Positions 21,695 through 34,413 of a stretch of 64,000 nt of DNA are shown one piece after another. The stretch comes from Cacajao melanocephalus (taxonomy: Eukaryota; Chordata; Mammalia; Primates; Pitheciidae). Location: assembly GCA_963573385.1 (NCBI GenBank), contig CAUYLG010033140.1, forward strand, positions 117,356 to 181,355, in the 5' to 3' direction. The position numbers were made by a program, and so were the translations under genes. Numbering within the stretch: position 1 is the stretch's first letter; each line of letters begins with the position of its first letter. Below the pieces are notes generated by a model. That model was not told the origin of the DNA, ran no database searches, and saw only the letters and a list, made by a program, of their open reading frames with translations.

Positions 21695-21830
21695 GTTACC
21701 TCTGAGATTCCTGGGTACAAATCCATCTTTACAAATGAGGAAAGAAGGTTTGGCTTGCCCAGGGTTCTATACTCAGGACTACAATCCAGGCCTCTAGTTC
21801 CCTGGCAGTCTTCTTTCCACTGGAAGAAAC
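21695..21830 (-). mobile_element. MIR SINE, reversed
   Basis: Contains 'tttacaaatgaggaaagaag', 'ggcttgcccagggttctata', 'aatccaggcctctagttccc' and 'cttctttccactg', the reversed MIR core through to its tRNA-derived end. Confidence 0.6.
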
Positions 21831-22971
21831 ATGTACTCTGATTATTAATATCATATGTACATGTTAGTGGAACATTTTCACTGGCAAAAAAAAGGAACGC
21901 CTAGATGCCTTGTGACTAGACCAGGTTCAGAGAAAACTCAGGCAGTGTGAATCTCAGATTGATTTGACCCTTAGGCACACCCGATTACTACCTTGACTTG
22001 ATGAAGCTCATTGACACGTGACTCCTGGCATACAGGCTGGAAATTTCAGCATTTCTGGCTTTCACATCCCAGTGCCCAGAATCCTTGCAGACCTTGGAGG
22101 GTGATTATGACAACAGCACCTAGTGAGACTTCTAAAACTTCTAATTGGTACCAACGCATGTGGAGATTCCTGTGTCTCGTTTTGTTTAGATTCCCACATA
22201 ATGGTAAGCATTCATTTTGCCATGGCTTGGATGGTTTCTTCTACCAAGAATCCATCATTCTGCTATCATTGTGTTCTGCTGAGGCTAACCCTACAGATGT
22301 GGCTCTATATACTCCAATGTCTAGAATGATGGAAAAGACAACCAGAAAGATCAGGATGCAAGTAACTTGTATGGAAAGCTCCCATCTTTAGTGTATAGCC
22401 TTGCAAGTGGTACAGAGACCTTCAAAGTAAAGCACTAACCTTGAAAGCATATTTCTTACTTTTGATTTCACAGGACTTTTCCATAACTGCTAAGTTCCCA
22501 GTTCTCCGTATGTCTTGAAAAGTCCAGTTTGGGAGGTGGAGATAAGCATGAGATTCAGGCATTTCCTCTAGAAGGATATGCAGTTCATCCTAACTAAGCC
22601 ACCTGCTCTGCAATACAGGATGATAGGACATGCTGATTTGTAAGCAATGTGTTTATTTCTTTAAAGGAGGGAGTTGCAGATTTGTGTTGCCCGAGACAGA
22701 TGACAAAGTCTAACAGCTGATGGCTGGTACAGTACCAGTTGAATTTGTGTTGAGTCTGCAAACACTGACTTAATGTGGCTGTATCTCCTGACAGGCTGCA
22801 GTTTCTCACAAATATCCCTTCTTTTCCCTTCCCTTCTTGCTTGTTCTAGGATCCTTATCATGAAAAAGAGGGATCCCTGAGAGAGCCTTCTGACTTGACA
22901 GTGTAACTATAGCCCAGAACATTTCAGCCATCCTGAGCGTCACATGAGGTTGGGATCTTGGCATTAGGATT
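21831..22971. other. Single-copy sequence with a long chance frame
   Basis: No mobile element recognised. A 126-codon frame at 22011-22391 has no domain, no transmembrane or signal pattern and a composition typical of translated non-coding DNA; I do not call it a gene. Confidence 0.4.
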
Positions 22972-23424
22972 TGTAGTAGTTTCCTAGGACTGCTGTAATA
23001 AAGTACCACCAACGGGTGGCTTAAACAGCAGTAACCAGTTGTCTCCCCATTCTGGAAGCTAAAGTCCAAAGTCAAAGTTTGGCAGGGTTGACTCCTGAGA
23101 GCTGTCAGGGAGAACCCTTCCATGCCCCTCTCCTAGCTTCTGGTGGTTTCCTGGTAACCTCTGGCCTTCTTGGCCTGTAGATACATCACCCCAATCTCTG
23201 CCTTCATCTTCACATGGGTTTCTCCCTGTATGTGTGCCTGTTTCTGGGTCTAAATTCTCCCTTTTTGTAATGATATAGCCATATTGGATTAGGCCCAACG
23301 CTAATCACCTCATTTGAACTTGATCATATGCAAAGCCCCTATTTCCAAATAAGATCACATTCACAGGTTGGAGGCTAGGACGTTCACACCTTTTGGGTGG
23401 GGGGGCATAATTCAGCCCATAACA
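22972..23424 (+). mobile_element. MLT1 solo LTR (ERVL-MaLR)
   Basis: Begins TGTAGTAGTTTCCTAGGACT and ends near 'ttcagcccataaca', the MLT1 LTR boundaries. Internal blocks: 'gctgtaataaagtaccacca', 'ggtggcttaaacagcagtaa', 'ttctggaagctaaagtccaa', 'atatggattaggccc'-like text at 23280, and 'aaataagatcacattcacag'. About 450 bp, essentially complete, no internal retroviral sequence. Reversed frames inside it are not genes. Confidence 0.85.
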
Positions 23425-24289
23425 GGGCTTCTAATGTAGGTCCAAGGAAAATGATGTAAGCCATTGGATTGTGCAGAACCAGCCTTAATCTCCCATTTTC
23501 ATGCCCTGCCAGGTGTTTCTTCTTTCTCTACCCCCGCCCAGCCAGCCCATGGATGGGCTTTGCCAAATGAAGCCTCCTTTTGGCTTAGAGGGAGCTTCCC
23601 TCTGTCTACTGAGGAGTTGGGCCTGTTGCCCAGATTCTAAGCCTGGATTCCGACTCCTCTAATACCCAGCCTCTGCCTATGCTGCTGACATGTAGTAGTG
23701 TGGATGAATTGTCTGTTCTCCTGGCCGTTTTCGTGTGTGTGTGTGTGTGTATGTGTGTGTGCAGAAGTCACCAGGAAGTTCTTTGCCCCATTACCCTATT
23801 ACCTAAAGCACTGTCCTGTATTCTGTACTTACAGTTTAAGAAGACTTTGGGGACCATCCTTACCCTTTGAGCTTTTCCTCCACTCTCCTCCGTGTCAAAC
23901 CCATGCCTTTCCTTCAGGATGGCTGCCACCCTGGGCTGCTGCTGCCAGCAGAGGTGCTCTGCTTGCAAAATCCTCTGTTTGGTTGTCACTATTTGGCTAT
24001 TACCCTACTGCAAAGGAACAATTCAACAAATGACTTTAAACTATTTACTTTTCAAATATTAGGTTAAGGTTATCTGAAGTTTGATCAAGATACGGTGGAT
24101 AAGAAAATCACTGCCCCTCCTAAAAATTTAGGTTACGATTCAAGTGCTCTTTTAAGAGGCATTTCAGAATGTTGACTGTATGCATTATCCCAGTACCCAG
24201 CAACCGTGGCATAGCTACATTTAGGCAGTCTTTTGTGATGAGACATGTATATGGGTGAAGCATTTGTTCTTTCAAAAAAGCACCAAATT
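23425..24289. other. Single-copy sequence with a TG microsatellite
   Basis: Outside the TG repeat I recognise nothing. The frame 23698-24033 gets its valine/cysteine run from the microsatellite and is not a gene. Confidence 0.45.
23733..23761 (+). repeat. (TG)n microsatellite
   Basis: About 14 TG units with one interruption (TA). Likely length-polymorphic. Confidence 0.95.
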
Positions 24290-24690
24290 TCCCCTGACCC
24301 TACTGTTCCCTTAAGGTACCACCCTGCCTCTTACTTTCTGTCCACTCCCCAAATTGTCAGCTAGTCTATACTTGCTGTTTCCACTGCCTCCCCACCCACA
24401 ATCACATCGGACTGTATAATTCTTAACTCTTTGCATCCTCATCACCCAGCTATAATTGCTCTTTAGAGGTAGTCTTTCCCTGTCTCCTCACCAAATTCAG
24501 TGGCTACACAATAACCTTTAGGCTTCCTGACTACTCTGTGGCATTGAATACCTTTAAAAATCCTCTCGTTACAAGGCTTCAGTGACCCCGAGACACCCTA
24601 GGCTTCCTGTCTTCCTGGCAGTTCCTTTAGCTATTCTTCCTTCTTCCTCCTAAATGCAGGTACATCCAAAGAGTGTCTTCTCTTTCCCTT
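24290..24690 (+). mobile_element. L2 LINE ORF2-derived segment, strongly diverged
   Basis: Scattered ordered similarity to the L2 reverse-transcriptase region, e.g. 'ggcattgaatacctttaaaa' in the place of 'gcatttgacactgttgacc' and 'cttcctggcagttcctttag'. All frames are broken. Weak call. Confidence 0.4.
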
Positions 24691-25064
24691 CTTCCCTCTC
24701 CTTCTACCATCTTTCTAACTATGTTAAGTTTACTGGATATGGAAGTCCCCCCTGTCACCGAACAGTGGGCTATTGGAAACACAGACTATCAAAAGCCAGA
24801 TATGTTTAGTCTTTAGCCATGAGACTTTGCAGAATCTCCTACCAGGAAATGAGAGTAGGCACTGACCCAAACACCAAAGCAGAAGAATCCAGCATAACAA
24901 TGCAGCCCTGGGGCACCATGCTGGATGCAGTTTAGGACAGGGGAGGGGGACCAAGGGATCTGACCATAGAATAAAGGAGAGGTCCAAAGCTGTAGGTCGG
25001 CCAGCGTGCTTGAGGAAGCTTATTTCTAATGGTTGTACATAGGAGGTTTAACAGTGTTCTCCAA
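24691..25064. other. No feature recognised
   Basis: Single-copy sequence, including a G-rich stretch 'ggacaggggagggggaccaa' near 24935. Confidence 0.4.
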
Positions 25065-25290
25065 TCTCTTCACAGGGGTTAGGTATCCCTCTTGTACTTC
25101 TCCATCAAGTCCTTTGTCACACTGGATGCAGTGTATTGTGTATTTGCTAGTTTATATCCACCTCTAGACTGTAAGATCTGGAGGGCAAAGACCGTATACA
25201 TCTTTATCACCATTGTATTTCCAACACCTAGACCAGTGCTTGTCCTAGACAGGGTGCTAAATAAATTTTTACTGGAGGAGTGAATGAACA
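25065..25290 (+). mobile_element. L2 LINE 3' end
   Basis: Well-recognisable terminus: 'ctagactgtaagatctggag', 'ggcaaagaccgtatacatct', 'cattgtatttccaacaccta', 'gaccagtgcttgtc' and 'ggtgctaaataaatttttac', ending in gagtgaatgaac. Confidence 0.65.
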
Positions 25291-26109
<819 letters not shown>

Positions 26110-26126
26110 ACTCATGAATATTTCTT

Positions 26127-27429
26127 GTAATATTATCTAAGAGCTCTGCGATCAAGTACATTTGAGAAATACTGCCTACTCAGATTCTTATTTTTCGGAT
26201 ATTTACATGTACATTGACATATACTAATGCTTTAAGAAGTTTCTCAGTAAAGAAACTTTGTCTAATCTAGAGTGTTACCAAAACAATTTGAACCTTTTAT
26301 CATACCTGTTTGCATTTCAGGGAAATTTAAGGATGACCCTTTAGGAAATAATCTGGGGAAATTATGGACTGCACATCTACAGGCAACCCTGTGTGAATGT
26401 TTTTTCTCACAATAAAGTTCTTGACAAGAGTCTGTTCACAGACTATTCCAAGTGACAGTCATTTGGCAAGAACTTGGAGTGCAGATAATCTGTGCTGTCA
26501 TTTACAAATGGGCCCTTTGACAGTTAACTGAATGGCAAGTCATCTGAGGAGATTAACAGCTTCTACTCAATATTTGTGTCCACACTCTTCCTAAGGAGAG
26601 CCCAAGGGAAGCTGAGTATTATGTTAGAAAAACAGCCGTGACTCCATTCTACTTAAACCCAGTGAAACCATCTGAATCAACTCAGTAGAGAACAATCTGA
26701 AAATCTAAGCTAGTCTGAACTGTAATAGTAGTTTTCTTCCCAAGAACTTCCAAGTACTTCTAGAAGTGCTGAAGAATGCGCTGCTATTGTTTTGAAAACA
26801 ACATCTATTGATTATCTTAACCAATGACTATTCTCTTTGGGTTTATGGTCCAATAATTTGGGCTGCTCAGTTTTCTCCATTGAAACTTAAGATTTAAATC
26901 AGTAGATCATAAAAAAATCATACAATGCATTGCCCCTTCTATCTGGGCAGGCATGCTTCAGATGAACAACAGTGGGAAAATATGATTTCTATGAAAAGAG
27001 GGAGGAGAAACAAAGATTATGTCCTGGCATATTCCTTTCTTCTAGCTAGCTGAAGACTTCCCTCTGTAATATGCCAGAAAACCATCAGCTAAATGAGCAA
27101 CACACAGTCCAGATCATCTGAGCTCTTAAGAAAGACCAACTTTTATATTTTTTCCGTTACTAATCTCCTTAAAACTTCTAAAATATTTTCTACTCTAAGT
27201 TACTAGGCTTCATAGAATCAAGAAAGGCAAAGCATCATATGAAAGTATCAGATAAGTGAGCTAAAACCATTTTACATTTCACTCTAGAGTTCATTACATT
27301 CTTGGCAGCAATTTATCTTCCTAATTATGTTTTACTTATGTTGAAATTAATTTTAATTGGTATTTCCTGTGAACATACTGAGTCAAAGCAGGAAAGGCTG
27401 CCTAAGATTAAAAATTGGCCTTGGATAAT
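26127..27429. other. Repeat-free stretch, possible conserved element
   Basis: No mobile element recognised in 1.3 kb. The part 26330-26600 has a varied, non-degenerate composition with words such as 'cagataatctgtgctgtcat' and 'tttgacagttaactgaatgg' that look like GATA- and TALE-type binding sites. Motif resemblance is weak evidence by itself. Confidence 0.35.
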
Positions 27430-27799
27430 CCAAAATTCACACTCCCTCTGGGCAATCTCATCCATGCCCACAATTTCACCTATTTCTGATGCTCTGACGA
27501 CTTCCACATCAACATCCAGTCTCTATCCTGAGCTATGCAGTGCATTTGAAAACTCTGGGAGACTTCACCTATAGGTTGACATACGCATTGTGAATTTATC
27601 ATCTTTCTGGGCATTTCTTACCTCTATTCCCCTCTCTCTATAATCCCAGCCTCAATGATTAGATCCACCTTCCACCCAATTGCCCAAGTCAAAATCTAGA
27701 AGCTGCTTTAGATTCCTTATTCCTACTCACCATCTTTCTTGGGACTAAAATGCAAATTCCTTGGCATGACACTGAAGGGCCTTCACAGTCTAGCCCCAT

Positions 27800-27930
27800 G
27801 TTTCCCAATGAAAGCCCTATTGGCAATTAGAGCACAACAATTATTCTGTTTGCTGGATTGCCCTTCTCATTTCTAGTCCCACCCACTAAATGCCAGCAAC
27901 AATCCCCATTCACCATCATAACTGGAAAAC
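27800..27930 (-). mobile_element. MER20-like hAT element, reversed, diverged
   Basis: Same orientation as the copy at 8705. Order of words: 'agccctattggcaattagag', 'acaacaattattctgttt', 'gctggattgcccttctcatt', 'cacccactaaatgccagcaa' and 'catcataactgg'. It sits inside the L2. More decayed than the first copy. Confidence 0.55.
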
Positions 27931-28141
27931 AAATAAACAAATTTAAAAAGATCATCCACATTTCTTAATGCTACTTGTAAGGTAATACAGCCTTTAGCTG
28001 AGAACACAAGTTTAGCTTTGTCTACCTTTTTCAGCCTCATCTCCCTCTGCAGAGTGCATGCTGTGCTCTCTCAAGCCAAGCCTCTGTGCCTTTGCACATG
28101 TTGTTTTCTCTGTCCCCCTCGTCAGCCCTCTCCTTACTGAG

Positions 28142-28687
28142 TGTGATGGCTAATTTTATGTGTAAACTTGGCTGAGCTAAGGAATGCCCAGAGAGCGGTT
28201 AATCATTCTTTCTGGGCGTATCTATGAGGCTGTCTCTGGAAGATGTTAGTCTCTCTGAGTATAGAGTAGGCTGAGTAAAGAAGATCTACCCTCACCAATG
28301 GAGGTGGGTGTAATCCAATCTGTTGAGAGCCCAAACAGAACAAAAAGGTAGAAGAGGGGCACATTCTGTCTCTCTTCTTGAGTTGAGACATACATCTTTT
28401 TCTGCCCTTGGATGTCGGAGCTCCTCATTCTCAGGCCTTTGGACTCTGAGACTTGTACCAGCAGCACCTTCTCCTCCCAATTCTCAGAACTTTGGTCTTG
28501 GACTGGGAGTTACACCATCAGCTCCTCTGGTTCTCAGGCCTTCAGATTTGGACTGAATTACACCACCAGCTTTCCTGGTTCTCTAGCTGGCAGATGGCAG
28601 ATTGTGGGACCTTTTGGCCTCCAAATCATGTGAGCCAATTCCCATAATAAACTGGTTTTGTTTCTCTGGAGAATCCTGACGAATACA
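28142..28687 (+). mobile_element. MLT2-like ERVL solo LTR
   Basis: Starts TGTGATGGCTAATTTTATGT and ends 'gaatcctgacgaataca', the usual boundaries of this LTR group. Interior: 'acttggctgagctaagg', 'aagaagatctaccctcac', 'aatccaatctgttgagagcc', internally repeated 'tacaccatcagctcctctgg' / 'tacaccaccagctttcctgg' units, and 'tgtttctctggagaatcctg'. Flanking pentamers ctgag and ttgag agree at 4 of 5 bases, fitting a 5-bp retroviral target duplication. There is no internal gene. Several overlapping short frames here are non-coding. Confidence 0.82.
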
Positions 28688-28832
28688 TTGAGCCAACCAA
28701 AAGTCTATACCTCAAGATTCAATTCAAACCTTTGTCCTGGGAAGTCCCCTGACCACCCTCTACCACAGTAACCTCTTGTCCCTATAAACTAGGTGATAAT
28801 TACTCTAAGCAGCTCCCCTTTGGACTGACCTA

Positions 28833-29814
<982 letters not shown>

Positions 29815-30125
29815 TTCTGCTTCCACCAATTTCAATCCCCATGGCCTCAGGCAAGTGTTTCTGGAGCACCTTTTCTGATCTGTAAAATGGAGGTTCTAGT
29901 TTCTTCTCTACGTGAAGTCCTGCTCAGTGATTAATTAACTGTATGACCTTGAACAAGTCATTTGGCCTCTATGAGGCCAGTTTCTGCAATTTTAAACTAA
30001 ATTAATCAATAAATTTCATTTCACAAAGAGGGTGCAGTAATCAACATTGATAATGTATATAGAAAGTGTCTTGTAAACCGATTGTTACTGTATATATCTA
30101 TAAGGTTATTATTACTATGACTTCC
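29815..30125 (+). mobile_element. Two MIR-like SINE fragments
   Basis: First piece: 'ggcctcaggcaagtgtttct' then 'ttctgatctgtaaaatggag'. Second piece from 29932: 'tgtatgaccttgaacaagtc' and 'atttggcctctatgaggcc', with a tail of MIR-like order near 30050-30120. Both forward. Confidence 0.55.
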
Positions 30126-30679
30126 TTTTTCCAAGCATTGCAAAAATCATAGAAGACATTTTTGTTGGTATCTATAGTTATAAATATGTATGTAGCATAT
30201 TGATTAACATTATTTTAAAATCTTACTCAAGTCTACTGATTTGGTGTTACTTAAATCTTAAACCAGTTATAGCTCTTCTAGAATTTATCTAGCAGGTCTC
30301 CTGGATTTTGCAGGAAAACCTCACATACTAAAAAAACACCAAACAAATCAACAACAACAACAAAAAACCACCTTAAACCATAAACCTACTTTTACACTAT
30401 TCTGTAACTAAAGAATTATCATTTAAGTTGAGCAATCTCGAACAAGAGATTGCCATACTTCTAAAAACCATTTATCACTTGCTTTTTATTGCAACACTTT
30501 GAAATTCTTCTGCAGACTATAAATCAGTGCTCTTTTTCTGCTTACTACCTACTGTTTCAGTTTTACTATTAATAATAGCTTTAAAACCCTTATAATAGCT
30601 GTGGAACAATTTTTCTGAAACTGCTTATTATATGATTTCCATTAGTAACAATTGATTTTTTTCCCAATCCTTTTGGACA
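30126..30679. other. Single-copy AT-rich sequence
   Basis: Contains an A/C-rich patch (caacaacaacaaaaaacca, 30351-30369). No element or gene recognised. Confidence 0.45.
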
Positions 30680-30890
30680 CCTAGAACTCTGAGAGTCCCT
30701 GAAGCCTGGGTACTCTTGACCTTTCTCTTTCCCACCATCCAATCAATTATTAAGACCTGTTTTGCCTGTTTTAAAAATATCCCTAAATGAGTGCACTGCT
30801 ATTAACCTAAGCCCAGACCACCAATACCTCTCACTTGAATGCTTATGGTGATTCACTGACTGGTCTCCTTTCACTCAGGCTATCATGAAG
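30680..30890 (+). mobile_element. L2 LINE ORF2-end fragment
   Basis: 'gggtactcttgacctttctc', 'ccaatcaattattaagacct' and 'ctgactggtctcctttcact' follow the L2 ORF2 C-terminal order. Frames broken. Confidence 0.5.
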
Positions 30891-30924
30891 GTGCTCTCGA
30901 TATGTCAGTAACACAGGCAAGGTA

Positions 30925-31220
30925 TGAGTTTCCAATGCTGTGGAGTTTTTTTATACTAGTGGGAGAAAGACAAAAAGGGGTTTCTCAAGAAAACCCCAAC
31001 TTGCAAATTATGATGAGTGCTATATAGGAAATAAGCAAAGAGCTGAAATAGAGAATATGGGGAGAGGGTATTGTAATTATGAGGTGGTCATAGAGGGCCT
31101 CTCTAAGGAGGTGACTTTCAAGCTAAGACTACGAGAGTAAGAATGAGTCAACCAAGAGAGGTGTATGAGCACTGCAGGTAGATGCAAAGGACCCAGGAGG
31201 AAAGGGTGTCTTTGTGACTC
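30925..31220 (-). mobile_element. L2 LINE fragment, reversed
   Basis: 'gatgagtgctatataggaaa', 'gaggtggtcatagagggcct' and 'ctctctaaggaggtgacttt' are the reversed L2 3' block ('ggtcagggaaggcctctctgaggaggtgac'). The open frame 30940-31140 is derived from it and is not a gene. Confidence 0.5.
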
Positions 31221-31419
31221 TAAGAGAAGCCCCGTGTAGCCAACTGATTCTCTATGGGAATGAGCAGGGTCAGTGCCCCTCTCCACCCTCCAGCACAGAC
31301 AGCAAATGTGTGGAAATCAGAGGAAGTATCCCATCTAGGTGGATGAATGCCTTTTTTACATTTATATAATGTGATTAGGCACTTAAAGAGCTTCATGATT
31401 TCCCATAACCCTTAAATGT

Positions 31420-31800
31420 TCAAACATCTCAGTTTAAGTTGCAAGAACCTTCACACTCAGGCCCCTACCACTTTCCCACCCTTATCTACATCCATTCTTC
31501 TTCTCACCCTGCAATGACTGCCTTTTGGTTCCTCGAATGCACCATGCTTGTCTGTGTTCAATACTTGCCTTCTCTGTCCACTGAATGAACATGCTTCCCC
31601 TTGCCTATGTTAATGGATCCTTTCTCACCTTTGGAGCCTCAGCTAAAACATCACTTCTTCCGACAATGCCTCTCCATGCACTGTGTGTCTAATTCCAGTC
31701 ATGCGTTAATTTCAGGTCTCTGGGAAGGAAGTTCATGGTGTCTTATTATGACTGCCCCTAGTGTGGTTAGCATTACATTCATCAATTATTCTTTGGCCGA
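31420..31800 (+). mobile_element. L2 LINE 3' segment
   Basis: 'ccttcacactcaggccccta', 'ttcctcgaatgcaccatgct', 'ttggagcctcagctaaaaca' and 'tcacttcttccgacaatgcc' are in L2 order. It contributes the start of a 130-codon frame (31601-31993), which is thus not a gene. Confidence 0.55.
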
Positions 31801-32922
31801 GGATCCCAAACTGCCCTATAATCAACTCACTGTTTTTAAAACCCTTTTAGAATGCATACGTGAAGTACACTGTACCTTGCCATTACAATATTCAGAATGG
31901 CATCTCTATCTAGGTTCTAATCCAAGTGGTTACAGATGCACCAGAAAAACACCCTCCTTAAGTCAAACCAGGGACAGAATATGGCTAGAATAGTATCGTT
32001 CAGAGGTACAAGCAGTAGAATGAAGTTAAATGAATCCGGTTATCTAAGATCACATTCCCAAGCTAAATACAGAAAAAAAGATTCTGACATTCACTTCTGA
32101 CAGCAATATTCTACAGATAGAATCCAAAGACTAGGAAGGTGAATTTTAGCTGCTTAAAATCTTGCTACAGTGAAATAATGCTTTATGTTAATTTTCTTTC
32201 ACTAAAATTTGTATGCAACAAGCCGTCTTCTAAAGCAACTGATTATCAGAAATACGGCAGCATGTTTGTAGGCCCACATCTTTTTTTTTTAACCCACTTG
32301 GCTTTAGACTAAACCTTGAAATAACATAGAATGTTTATAGTTCTGAGCAGAAATGCCATAAAGTAATGCAAATTAATCATTTATTAGTCAACTAGTACCT
32401 CATGCCTGACAGTTTGCTGTATAGCATATGCAGAAAAGACAACTGAGAGTATGATGCTGTGTAGCTGCCTTAGGGGACTCACATGAGCTGAGGAGCCTGC
32501 CTCCCATCACTCTGGTAGGAAATCACTTCCATGTTAAATTCCAGAGGTGGCTTATAAAAGATTTTCCTACTGAAATGTCAAGCTTCCTACACTGGTTCTG
32601 AAGCCATCAGTCGTGTGAACCCTATTTATTTTATGTACATCTGACTTGTTATAAGAAAGAATTTGAGATGATATATGTATATGTGTGCAACAAGATCAAA
32701 AGTAAAATAAATAAGGAAGAAGAGGCAAAGAGATAATGGAGGGTAGAAAAGTAGGATGAAGCTGGGAATGAAGCATCAGGTTATTTCCATGTGTTAAGTT
32801 TCACTACTACTTGGCAGATTAACTTTTATGTATATGTAATGAAATTTGTTATTATTTCCACATTATATACACCCTTAAAAAAACAGAAACAAAACCAAAA
32901 CAACTTCCTTTTAGAATTTATC
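31801..32922. other. Single-copy sequence
   Basis: No mobile element recognised. The stretch 32380-32640 is of even composition and could be conserved non-coding DNA. A-rich microsatellite-like text lies at 32875-32903 ahead of the Alu. Confidence 0.4.
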
Positions 32923-33219
32923 GGCCAGGTGTGGTGGTTCACATCTGCAATCCCAGCACTTTGGATGGGCGAGGTGGGTGGATCATTTGAGGTCCAGAGT
33001 TTGAGACTAGCTTGGTCACCATGGTGAAACCCCATCTCTACTAAAAATACAAAAATTAGCCAGGCGTGGTTGTGTGCACCTGTAATCCAGCTACACAGTA
33101 GGCTGAAGCAGAAGAATCACTTGAACCTGGGAGGTGGAGGTTTCAGTGAGCCAAGATTGTGCCACTGCACTCCAGCCTGGGCGACAGAGCAAGACTCTAT
33201 CTCAAAACAAACAAATTAA
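32923..33219 (+). mobile_element. Alu SINE
   Basis: Complete dimer starting GGCCAGGTGTGGTGGTTCAC, with a tail of CAAA type. Target duplication tagaatttatc (32912-32922) against tagaatttacc (33220-33230), 10 of 11 identical. Confidence 0.96.
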
Positions 33220-33230
33220 TAGAATTTACC

Positions 33231-34144
33231 CACATCTTTTTCTCTAATTTTCTTTGTAGGTACCTAAAAGTAGACCCTCACTGATTCTACTATCATTATT
33301 GGGTTCACCTAGAGCAAGTTTTTTTTCCAAATTCTTCTATATTTAATAATACGGTCAGTGAATGTAATATTGGTAATGTTTTGATAGTAGTCTCAATCAC
33401 CTGAATAGAAGTTCTTGAGAGAGAAGTGACATCATGCAAAGGGGTCTAAAGAAGCCAATTCTAAGAACTGTGTCCAGCAGGTTGAAGAGGAAAGAGACTA
33501 TGTGTGTATGTGGGTGGAAAGGGCACTAGCTTAGGGGGTGTCTCTGTAGCCCAGGAGCACAGTGTCCATCTGACACTAAAGCAAGTATTTGCTAATTTGG
33601 GACTAAACCACAAGATTAAGCTTTCTGGTATATAATAGTAGGCATCAACTTTTCACGTTAAAAAAATTTGATGCAATCTATTGATCGCTTGCCTCAAGAA
33701 ATAGGGTAGAAAAAAAAAACGTGGTAGAAAAATCAACATTGAGATTGTGGCTGCTCAGGGTCATCCATTATGCCAAATAAAATGTTTTTATAGGGCCTGA
33801 AGTTTGCTAAACATGGCTGCTAGTACTCTGTATCCCTGCTAAAATAGAATGTTTATCCAGAGGGGATAAATGACCTCACAAAAATGTCAATTGCATTAAT
33901 TAAGAGGGTGCTACTTTTGCTGGAGTTAGCAGTATTTTGGTAAAAAAAAACACTATTTTAAAAATAAGCCCCAAGCAGTAAATTTACAGATCCAAGAAAG
34001 CAATGACTATATTCCATTTATGCAATCAACCTGCATATAGTCTTGTCACCACACTGTAGCATGCAGCTGATTGACACTCAGCAGGGCACAAAAACACAAG
34101 TGGAGCCAAAGATGTAATGATGAGGGCCTCCAGTGCCTGTATTT
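33231..34144. other. Repeat-free stretch
   Basis: No mobile element recognised. 33740-34090 is non-repetitive, with homeobox-like words ('aattgcattaattaagaggg') and no long frames: a possible conserved element. Confidence 0.4.
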
Positions 34145-34152
34145 GCTTAGAC

Positions 34153-34332
34153 TAGTGATTCTCACCCCTGGTAGGGCATCCTAATCTCCTGGGGAGCTTT
34201 TCAAAGATAGGTAATGCAGGGCCCTTGCCAAAATCTGAATCCTCAAGGATGGAGCCTAAATGTATCTATGTGTATGTCATCCTTTTACGTCCCCAGAGGA
34301 CTCTGGTGTACTGCTGGAGTTGTGAGCCACTG
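34153..34332. mobile_element. MER5A hAT-Charlie element, complete
   Basis: Both inverted termini are visible: 'tagtgattctcacccctgg' at left and 'gttgtgagccactg' at right. Interior 'cctaatctcctggggagctt' mirrors 'ctgctggagttgtg'-side sequence. The flanking octamers gcttagac and ccttagat share CTTAGA, fitting the hAT 8-bp duplication. No coding capacity. Confidence 0.82.
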
Positions 34333-34387
34333 CCTTAGATGGTGAAGCTAAAATGATCTCCCACAAAATTGTGTACACTTGAGAATG

Positions 34388-34413
34388 TGCACACACACAC
34401 ACACACACACACC
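34388..34413 (+). repeat. (CA)n microsatellite
   Basis: Twelve or so uninterrupted CA units. Likely length-polymorphic. Confidence 0.95.

Larger units (their letters stand above)
27430..28800 (+). mobile_element. L2 LINE, interrupted by MER20 and an MLT2-like LTR
   Basis: Three pieces of one forward L2: 27430-27799 (ORF2 end and 'tgacactgaagggccttcac'), 28020-28141 ('tgctctctcaagccaagcct', 'tgcctttgcacatgttgttt') and 28688-28800 ('cctcaagattcaattcaaac', 'tgggaagtcccctgacc'). They are in consensus order, with younger elements inserted between. All coding frames are broken. Confidence 0.6.

Noticed and set aside
22011..22391. 126-codon frame in non-repeat sequence
   Set aside because: No domain, no conserved motif, a second frame overlaps it, and its size is within chance expectation.
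31601..31993. 130-codon frame
   Set aside because: First half lies in an L2 3' segment, which is not coding at that position; no family similarity in the remainder.
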